Assembly: GCA_947247005.1 (NCBI GenBank)
Contig: OX365949.1
Location: 1,498,001 to 1,562,000 of the forward strand
Length of the DNA: 64,000 nucleotides
DNA from: Spisula solida
Taxonomy: Eukaryota; Mollusca; Bivalvia; Venerida; Mactridae
Direction of reading: 5' to 3'
Each line of letters opens with the position of its first letter. Within the stretch, counting starts at the first letter, position 1. The notes beneath the pieces are model-generated. The model saw only the letters and a program-made list of their open reading frames with translations. It made no database searches and had not been told where the DNA came from. This document shows, piece by piece, positions 56,901 to 64,000 of the stretch. The position numbers were made by a program, and so were the translations under genes.

Positions 56901-59900
56901 TCAAAATCTATTGGGTTTTTAAGAAAATTAATTGGGTAACTACCCCAATACGCAGCTGATCTGTAGCTCTGGCTGATACCATGCTAGAATATGTTATATA
57001 TATCCATTACTGTAAAATCATTATTTTTGAGGGAGTTGAATTTTAGTTGAGTTTGTTGTTGAACTCAACCACGAAATCTAATCCCCACGATTAATCGACA
57101 TCCAAATGCAGAACCTTGGTGTACCCTTGCTTGTTTTGCAATCCATTAATTTACTACTCCATGATAATTCATTTTTATCAAAATCCACAAAATTTTATAC
57201 CAACGAAAATACAGTGTAATCTGAGAAAACCGACACGTGGGAAAACCGGAATGTTGTCCAAACTGACCAAATACAGTAACCTCCCTCAATATCGGACTCC
57301 CTCAAAACCGGAATCCCCATAAAATCGGACGATTTCCTAGATCCCGTATTTTCTTCTTATAAAGTTAACTTAAAAAGCTCCCGCAATACCGGACTCTCAT
57401 AATTCCGGATTCCGGACGGCATTTTCGGTCCGCTGACAAGATTTTCAACAATATTTACTTGCGGAATACCGGACGCGTATACTTGTCTGACCTAACGGAA
57501 AACTTAACGCCTATTTTTTTCTTGTCTAAAATGTCACTTTGTTAATTGTTAGTTAAAGAACGTGTCATAACAAAAGGTGCGATTAACAAGTTTACTCTTA
57601 AACGTTCTCGCGTGTAATTTGCACAGGCGTGAAAAATACTTTGTGATATTCGCCGCGATGAAATTAAATAATTGCCTAATTACGAACGTAATAAGAAAAC
57701 GGTCCTTCAATTTGATGTTTTGTTCTTGAGGTAGGTATTGCAACAAACATTTACTGGAACAAAGGATCGCTTAGCCCATCAAAATATTGTAATTACGACA
57801 AACACTGCACTAAATCGTATTTAATTAATATGTCTCCAATTAGCTCACACTTGAATTTCGGAATTTGTAAGATTGCACTGTCTATATCATTGGATAGTTT
57901 TGATGGCCAATGAAATCAAAGCACTGAAAGTACTGGTGTGTGGCGTACTGATGCCATTAAATCCAATATCGAATCCAGGTTGTATCATAATTTTATGTCA
58001 CAGTTCTGATAAGCCCATCCTTACTCAAACATTTGTGCTGCTAAAGACACCAAGAGAACCAGCAGTTACCTGGAACTTACTTAAGTAACTATGCTGAGCA
58101 TCAATGAAGGGATATTTACAAATACCATTTTTAACGACTTGGAGAATTCGACCAGTGTCAAGATAAATGACTGTTTATTCTCCATATGACCACGCATGTT
58201 AATTAAATGTATATGACACTCTGTATTAACGTATGTGAAAGGGGTAAACATTGTGTCGCTCACACATATCGATCGGCCGATTAATGCTTTAAAAACAAGT
58301 TTTACACTTTAAAAAACCTAAAAGTATTAGCTTTTAAAACAAGCTTTAATGAACAAAATCGATCGAATATTAAATTAATAATTGATGATTTTCGACCGTT
58401 GATTGAATTTTTATTTGGTATAAAACGGAATATTTTAAACTTTACGCGGAACGGATTCTTACTCGTCGCCTAGGATTTAATAATTAGGGTATCGTGTTGA
58501 ATGTTGTCTAAAAGAGAGAGATCTGCTTCATTACAAGCTTTAAATATTCAAAATCGGATAATAGATACGAAAATTATGAGGTCTTATATAAAGCAGGGTA
58601 GAAATTGACTAGTGCCTTTAACGCTTACCGCGGTAACATTGTTAATCGACCGATCGATATGTACGTAGAACTATTTCAGTTCCCCCCACCAGCTATATAT
58701 AGCATCAATGTTTGTATACAGCATAATTAGGTCATCGTCTGCAATGTGCAGCGGCGGGGTGATTTACATACGTTATGTACAGTATACGATTGAAAACCGT
58801 GGGAACTATTTTAGATTCCCGCCACCAGTGAGAACATTCTTTGGTAGTAAAAATATAGTCCGTTGCGGAATGATTTGCTATAAATATACTCTAAAAATAC
58901 AAGTCTGATATAATTGTTGGTCTTAATATAAGTAAATGTTGGTAATGTAAACAAATCAGGTCCAATGATACGTGTAACCTGTGTTGCATGCTAGTAATAT
59001 TGTTCAAATCATAGAACTATTTATTTGCCGAGGCCTAATGCGTTAAATTGGTCGTAAGCTGAAAAGTGGTAATTACATTGTGTGGCGTTACGCCACACAA
59101 AAATGAGCAATTTGAGTACTCATCGATGTTAGAATTGAAATATTTGCTGCTCCCTTAATGGTGATGCTCTTCAAAGGTTGCACTGTACATGTAACGTAAA
59201 CATGTATCATGCAACACACAGTATATTCCCTATGATAACATATCAAAGTGTACATGATACAGAACTCCCTTAAAACAGGACCTCCCACAAAACCGGACTT
59301 TCGAACCGGTCCGGACAGGGTCCGGTTTTAAGGGATTTTACTGTATTTTGGTCCCGAAATTTCTCTTCTTTAACTCAATGTTAAAGCTGTTTGAAAAACC
59401 GGAACCTTGCGAAATCTGAATACCGACGGCTACTTTGGCCCCCAACTAGTAATAATACACACAAATCAAAGCTTAAATACCGAACAAACAAGTTACCAAA
59501 CAATCAATTTGATAGATAACGCCAGGGAATGCGTGAAAAACTGTATAGAGAACCGTCGTAGGCCTCTGCTACGAAGGTGTTAATTGCCCATTTAAATCTT
59601 GTCGATAGAAGTGTAACGTAATAATTACGAAGGCGTGATATTTACTCTTACTCTTTACGATTAGCTCTCTTTCATGTAACACTGTGTGCTTTCAGCAGAG
59701 CGTATTGAATAAAATAGTTTAACTCGCTTTTATCTTAAGTCATGCTATGAATTGTTTGTTCTTTAGGTCTATCGTGTTTTAATATGTCCACATAAATTTT
59801 AGTAATTTTCACGATGCGTTAATTTTGCGATGATACTTTATTTCGTGATACTTCGGATATCATCGTTGACATTATAACGATTGGTATAAATAAAAGGTAT

Positions 59901-62900
59901 TTTTGTATTTATATTTGTTATTCGAAGCCCTTCATTAAACATCCGACACATGTTATGCACATATTGGCGCCTGATACTAAACAACACCAATCAAGGACAA
60001 CTACATGTACAACGCATTTAAGATAACAAAACAGTTGTAGTTTCACAATACCGAACTCTTGTGAAATCCGAACAAATCAGGCGGTCCGAAGGGTGTTCGG
60101 TTTTCTCAGATTACACTGTATGTTATTTTACAGTACACAGTGATGTGGTTATAGTTCATATTTTTGCTGCCAGTATTAAATTTTGATGACAGTACATGAT
60201 TGTTATACACATTGTAGGTACTAATCGACTGTTCAGACAATGTACAACACGTATGGGAGTAGAAGAGTCACTGGTGGACTGTACTGATATTAATAATGTG
60301 GCTGCAGCCATTAAACCTAATACACGGGTACAGATTCTAGTCTTTTTCTTCTAAATTCAACTCCCACCTTTTAACCAGGTTTTCTATGGAGTAGGTAGAA
60401 ATAAAAGTTGGGATTGAAAGTGTGGCCGATTGGGTCAGGGTTGTTACTACTTGTTACTAAATAGAAATTAATTGAGGTTTGTATCTTGTCATGTATAGTA
60501 AACCTGGTTTCGTGCTCCTGCTGAGCTGTGGTGATTGTTAGATGCCTAGCATGAATCATTGATATTTTTATGCCCTTTTTACTTTGCACATGTCAGTCGG
60601 TCAGTAGGTCAAAGGTCAAGGTCACTGTGACCTTTACCATTTCTGACTATTGGGCTGCCCTAGGGGCATATGTGAATGGATCCTTGGGTTGTGCTTTGAA
60701 TGATATAGTTGTTTTCTACTAAGATGTTCAAATGACATTCCTACAGTCAAAACTATGCTATGGTACCCAGGTGAATAACCAGGACTGTTTTGACACTCTT
60801 GCTGTTTCATTGTAAAAATATAACACTATGTTCATTTAATTTGGTTATTAAACGAAAAATCCACTGGTCCATACATTGAATGGCAATGAATGCCTCTCAT
60901 TTCACGATGTTATCATGCTTCACAAGGTTAATAAAAGCTTTTAAATCAAAATTATGTACCAGTATACATACGGAGCTCTGTGATATTCTTCAAAAACTGT
61001 TTACACTTTTAACTTGGTGATGTGAGAATTCGGTCAATCTGTATAAATAAGTCAAGGATGACTTTATTTGTCTGGCTGGATTTTTATCAGTCAGGTTTTA
61101 AATTCTTAATATAGTTAAAATGCAGCATCATGCACTGTTAACCTACATGTTGTAGAAATGGCAAACAGGTGGTATTTCACTGTGTAGTATGGCCAATACT
61201 GAACTCAGTTAAAGTTAAAATTTGAAGTTAACATTTAGTCGATTAGGATATGCTTTCAATACGTACAATGTACTCATAAGCTTTTGGTCTTTGAACAATT
61301 AATGTTAATATTTTAAATTCACATTACCATTTTGTCAAAAAGGGTATGTGGTTTCAACACGTATTTCAATTTCAGTAACTTGGCTCTAAACTTCAACGGG
61401 ACATAAAAGTATAGAAAACTGTTGTACATTGTACATGTTAACATTCAAATCCAGTGCAACATTTTAAATGTCCCACAAACTTTTTATAATGATAGACTGA
61501 ATAGACCTGCTTCTATAATATAAATAACACATGGCAATTAATGATTAATATCAGAATACATTTAGGTCTCAATATAGAAGGTTACCAGGTATACTGACAA
61601 ATTTATTATACTGTTATCAGACTTTGGGGACAAAGTATTAAAATGCTCTATGTATCGATTCAGTATACAGTCTAACTTGTACTAGCGACCACGCGTATTA
61701 AGCGACCTTTGTCTTAAGCGACCGGTTTAAACTCCTCCCGATCGTTTTTGTTCTATTTTCCTATTGTATTAAGCGACTTTTGTCTAACGCGACCAACGAC
61801 CACTATTTAAGCGCTGTAATTGACTGGTCAAATTGCATTAAGCGACCGAAATAAAAGTAAATCACTTGTTGTCTGCAGTGACAGGTTGTTAATTACACTA
61901 TACCTCGTCATAAAGCTTTGTTTGTTCACACTTCAGAGTTTGTCTTTTGTTAACAGGACCCCAATTAACAGCATTGATAATCACCATTGTGTCCGTAGTG
62001 CATGTCATACAGATGATTTTTAATCCGATTACACACATAATAACGGATTAATTGTTGCACCTTTTGCTGCAATCAGCTTGTTGTCACTTTCCATTTGGAA
62101 TGGGGTAAAAACCCGGTCTATTCCGTTGTGTTCGTCGACTGGGCAAGCAAAACTCACTTACATTAATTGCATTAATTGTGTAATATATTAATAAGTTTAT
62201 TAAAATGATAAATTAAATGCTTATGAAGACAATGCATACAAGTATAGAATCATCATAAAACATATTTACACACTAATGTTTATCAATTGAAGTTGAATAC
62301 CAGTAGTATTCGGACAACCTAAAGTCGGAAATTCTTTAGTTACGCTCGATGTTTCTTGCATTTGTGTTAAACGACCATTCCGTTAAGCGACCGTTTTCAG
62401 ACCTTCCCCAGGGTGGTCGCTTAATACAAGTTAGACTGTATATATATCAACATATTCCTTACAACAACCTTTTTCTTGGAAACAGTATACACAGTACTAC
62501 CTACTACAGTACTAAATATTGACCGTTGTTTAGAGGTTGTTGCTCTACAGAGGTTAAGTTTATAGTAAATATCAGCTTAGAGAAATTTTAAAGGTATTGT
62601 TACAGAGAGTGTGTTGCTCTACAGAATGCTGCACTTGAGATGTTGTACTGTTCATGTTTTCTATATTTATAGATGGTCTGGATTGAAACACCGACAAACC
62701 CCACTATGAGATTGGTGGATATTAAAGCTGTTGTTGATGTTGTTAGAGCGAAAGCATCACCGGAGTGTTTCGTTGTCGTTGACAACACGTTTATGTCTTC
62801 TTACTTCCAGGTAGACAATCTGATATCATTTATTGCAATATTGGCAAGTTAAACAAATTGCTGAGTTTGCAATTGTGTAAATGAAGTGGAAATGTTTTGC

Positions 62901-63469
62901 AATCTTTCTGTGTCAATGTAATTTCAATCTCTGAGGAATGTGTTTTAACAGTTGATGAATGCTTCTACAATTAACACACAAAGTACACTTCTTGTAATTA
63001 CTAAGCCTTTGTTTAAATGTCTATGATTTGTTTGATTTGTTAATTTGAAAGTTTTTAGTAATTGCATAGTATTGACCATATTTAGAGTATGTACTTCATG
63101 AAAATATAATAGTTCATTGTGAATTTGCTAAGGTCTAAATTAAAACATTGTTTATCTCCAGTTTATCTCCCCTCTGATAGCTTAATTGCCATGGACCGAA
63201 ACAAATTGTGGAAAGAAAATGAAAATACTTTTAACAACTAGTTCTACCATATACGGTGTTCACTATTTCACTCTTTGAACAGTGTTATTAATGAAGTTGT
63301 TGTCCCTAAATTGGACTTTATGCTGAGATACATTTATAAATTTTACGAACTCCCGTAGAAAATTGAATCTTGTACTCAAACAATTCTGATATTTGTATTG
63401 TTATGTTTCAGAGACCTCTGGATTATGGTGCTGATATAGTCATGCATTCTCTTACTAAGTACATGAATG
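47836..63469 (+). CDS. CTH: Cystathionine gamma-lyase, first six coding exons (partial)
   Basis: A PLP-dependent transsulfuration enzyme that splits cystathionine to cysteine, 2-oxobutyrate and ammonia and can make hydrogen sulfide; cytosolic in animals. Exons: 47836..47979, 53407..53488, 55718..55813, 60218..60327, 62673..62810, 63412..63469. All introns are GT..AG and the phases agree. The 628 bases encode 209 residues and one base of the next codon, about half the roughly 400 usual. The fold-type I Cys/Met metabolism family is clear: AVVPPISMSTTFKQ at 28-41; EYSRSGNPTR at 51-60, with Y52 and R54 at the cofactor phosphate site; MDDLYGGTNR at 102-111, with Y106 stacking on the PLP ring; WIETPTNPT at 147-155; VVDNTFMS with D181 at the pyridine nitrogen; and SLTKYMN with K206, the Schiff-base lysine. 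The start ATG has G at -3 and +4 and is the first after an in-frame stop. The C-terminal half is outside the window. Confidence 0.95.
49184..49528. mobile_element. hAT-like miniature element, 345 bp, in CTH intron 1
   Basis: The ends CAGGGGTATGGAAATTCT and (reverse-complemented) CAGGGGTGTGGAATTCCT are inverted repeats. GCTAC flanks both sides (49179..49183 and 49529..49533). The interior repeats CACTTGCCC in both orientations. Confidence 0.7.
50145..52150. repeat. 54-bp satellite-like tandem array, about 37 copies, CTH intron 1
   Basis: Units of 54 bp, each opening TCACTGTACCTACATTTAGT. Units differ mainly in one window: GTCAAAAAGTCCTAGAAAG (type A), GTCAAAATGTCCTAATAAG (type B), and rarer mixtures. 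Although 54 is a multiple of three, every frame on both strands has a stop in each unit, so it is not coding. Confidence 0.97.
52845..53330 (+). repeat. GGACGG-tailed interspersed repeat in CTH intron 1
   Basis: AACAAAACTGCGTTCAAT, AGCCTTGTCCATAATA, a GGACGGACG tail and CACTATATGCCT parallel 46525..46815. It ends 77 bp before CTH exon 2. Confidence 0.7.
53407..53488 (+). CDS. CTH: CTH exon 2
   Basis: Acceptor TTTTGCAG, donor GTCAGT. It encodes GYEYSRSGNPTRQCLEECLA onward to KY plus one base. Confidence 0.93.
53949..54916 (-). repeat. GACC-type repeat in CTH intron 2, inverted
   Basis: It begins with the palindrome AGCTCACCTGTCATGAAGTG..GAGTGAGCT, then five to six units of about 146 bp (AAATCTAGGTCAAGTTCGAT, AAAAACTAGGTCAC). 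It ends with GGCCCTTTGGGCCCTCTTGT, the reverse of the usual opening. Confidence 0.8.
55090..55330. mobile_element. Short TIR element in CTH intron 2
   Basis: Reverse-oriented relative of 20654..20895. CATCTCCTGAAGC at the left and TTGAGGACAGGATG at the right mark its ends approximately. Confidence 0.45.
55718..55813 (+). CDS. CTH: CTH exon 3
   Basis: Acceptor TATTTCTAG, donor GTAGGT. It encodes MVFASGLAATTAITFLLKCG and the SMDDLYG segment. Confidence 0.92.
56010..56971. mobile_element. Second copy of the CAGAGCTACAG element, split by a repeat
   Basis: The ends CAGAGCTACAGATAAC and (reverse-complemented) CAGAGCTACAGATCAG match the 267-bp element at 9066..9332, as do the inner flanks (CCATTGGGTATTTTACCCCC left; TTAATTGGGTAA right). 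The middle is interrupted by a GACC-type repeat. The flanks GCTAATA and GCTGATA may be its target duplication. It also holds a TA microsatellite (56033..56056). Confidence 0.7.
56164..56836 (-). repeat. GACC-type repeat nested in the miniature element
   Basis: It begins with the palindrome AGCTCACCTGTCACAAAGTG..GAGTGAGCT, carries about three units of the 146-bp type and ends TTTGGGCCCTCTTGT. Confidence 0.8.
57212..60118. mobile_element. pogo/Tigger-like element with a nested element, CTH intron 3
   Basis: The ends CAGTGTAATCTGAGAAAACC are inverted repeats of about 22 bp and are identical. TA flanks both sides (57210..57211 and 60119..60120). CAGT..ACTG ends with a TA duplication are typical of pogo/Tigger elements. 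Without the nested element about 840 bp remain, so it is non-autonomous. It ends 100 bp before CTH exon 4. Confidence 0.75.
57274..59343. mobile_element. Nested pogo-like element, 2070 bp
   Basis: The ends CAGTAACCTCCCTCAATA and (reverse-complemented) CAGTAAAATCCCTTAAAA are inverted, and both continue into CCGGAC-type sequence. TA flanks both sides (57272..57273 and 59344..59345). It lies within 57212..60118. The interior has several short open frames but no recognised transposase motif. Confidence 0.7.
60218..60327 (+). CDS. CTH: CTH exon 4
   Basis: Acceptor CATTGTAG, donor GTACAG. It encodes TNRLFRQ through AAAIKPNTR, phase 0 at the end. Confidence 0.92.
61668..62438. mobile_element. pogo-like element, 771 bp, CTH intron 4
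   Basis: The ends CAGTCTAACTTGTACTAGCG and (reverse-complemented) CAGTCTAACTTGTATTAAGC are inverted. TA flanks both sides (61666..61667 and 62439..62440). The subterminal phrase TTAAGCGACC is repeated near both ends. No transposase. Confidence 0.75.
62673..62810 (+). CDS. CTH: CTH exon 5
   Basis: Acceptor ATTTATAG, donor GTAGAC. Forty-six codons holding the WIETPTNPT and VVVDNTFMSSYFQ motifs. Confidence 0.94.
63412..63469 (+). CDS. CTH: CTH exon 6
   Basis: Acceptor TTATGTTTCAG, donor GTAGGT. It encodes RPLDYGADIVMHSLTKYMN with the catalytic lysine. The next exon is beyond 64000. Confidence 0.93.
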
Positions 63470-63670
63470 GTAGGTATAGGTTATCTGACAGGATGACGTC
63501 TCATTTCTTACCTTATATGATGTGAATTCATGCTTATGATATGTGTCACAGTATCAGTATATAACCTTAGTTTAGTGTGTTGATCATTATACAGAGTACT
63601 GAGAATACTCACAAACTAGCACACAATTCAGCATATTTGTAGATAGAGGCTTGGAAACTGTTATAGTTAT

Positions 63671-63964
63671 GCACCAGTCAATATTTTGCCCGCCCGGGGG
63701 GGGGGGGGGGACAATGCTTACTGTATAAATCACCACCGTGGGGCAAAGTTTTTCATCCGGGTACTTTAATAAAAACACGAATAAAAGTATCACTGTCGTC
63801 TTTCACATTGTCGAAATTTCCTGACGAAAGTCTATTCCTGGGACTCAAAGTCGATAAGGTAGTCTAATTCCCGCCTGTCGAGAAGATTCGTCTGTCTAAT
63901 ACCCCCTGTCTAATTCCCCCTGTATCCCCGCCGCCCCCCGGGTGGGCATTATATTGACTGGTGC
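63671..63964. mobile_element. Miniature TIR element, 294 bp, with a G15 run, CTH intron 6
   Basis: The ends GCACCAGTCAATATTTTGCC and (reverse-complemented) GCACCAGTCAATATAATGCC are inverted, followed by C/G-rich arms. TTAT flanks both sides (63667..63670 and 63965..63968). A run of 15 G lies at 63696..63710 next to the left arm. CCCCCTGTCTAATTCCCCCT-type phrases lie near the right. Confidence 0.7.
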
Positions 63965-64000
63965 TTATCTATACAGGCTACAAAAAAATATATGATGCAT

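Noticed and set aside
57873..58088. 71-codon frame inside the nested pogo-like element as a transposase piece
   Set aside because: No DDE, CENP-B or helix-turn-helix motif can be seen.

Overview
The window is AT-rich animal nuclear DNA, most probably from a bivalve mollusc. The genes are split by introns with GT..AG borders. The rest is dominated by interspersed repeats of the kind that fill clam and mussel genomes: blocks built on TGACCTAGTTTTTGACC phrases ending in an AGCTCACC..GGTGAGCT palindrome, tRNA-derived SINEs, and many short inverted-repeat elements. No repeat database could be consulted, so bivalve is an inference from repeat style and gene content. Three protein genes can be supported. 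(1) A C2H2 zinc-finger gene on the minus strand has its last exon at 4279..6527 and an upstream exon at 11330..11410; its 5' end was not found. (2) A complete MPHOSPH6 gene (M-phase phosphoprotein 6, an RNA exosome cofactor) lies on the minus strand at 19846..27756. Its five coding exons join in frame to 161 residues. (3) The first six coding exons of CTH (cystathionine gamma-lyase) lie on the plus strand at 47836..63469, ending just past the pyridoxal-phosphate lysine; the gene runs off the right edge. They show no functional link to each other: a nuclear factor, an RNA-processing cofactor and a sulfur amino acid enzyme. Layout: 1-4.2 kb holds a foldback element and a mariner-like inverted-repeat element. 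4.3-11.4 kb is the zinc-finger gene, whose intron contains copy 1 of a repeat block of about 4 kb. 11.4-19.4 kb is gene-poor and holds an inverted copy of part of that block plus other inverted-repeat elements. 19.8-27.8 kb is MPHOSPH6, with a 29-bp minisatellite touching its last 3' splice site and a 55-bp-armed palindrome just inside intron 3. 29.3-32.1 kb is an old transposon with long inverted arms. 32.2-36.0 kb is a broken Tc1-like transposase cut off by copy 2 of the 4-kb block. 36-47.8 kb has only repeats. 47.8-64 kb is CTH, whose introns carry a 37-copy 54-bp array, nested pogo/Tigger-like elements and several miniature elements. I found no clearly new functional system. The observations most worth checking are the AG-free minisatellite at a splice site, the duplicated 4-kb block with its internal mobile module, the zinc finger split inside its last histidine codon, the variant order in the 54-bp array, and the nested elements in CTH.
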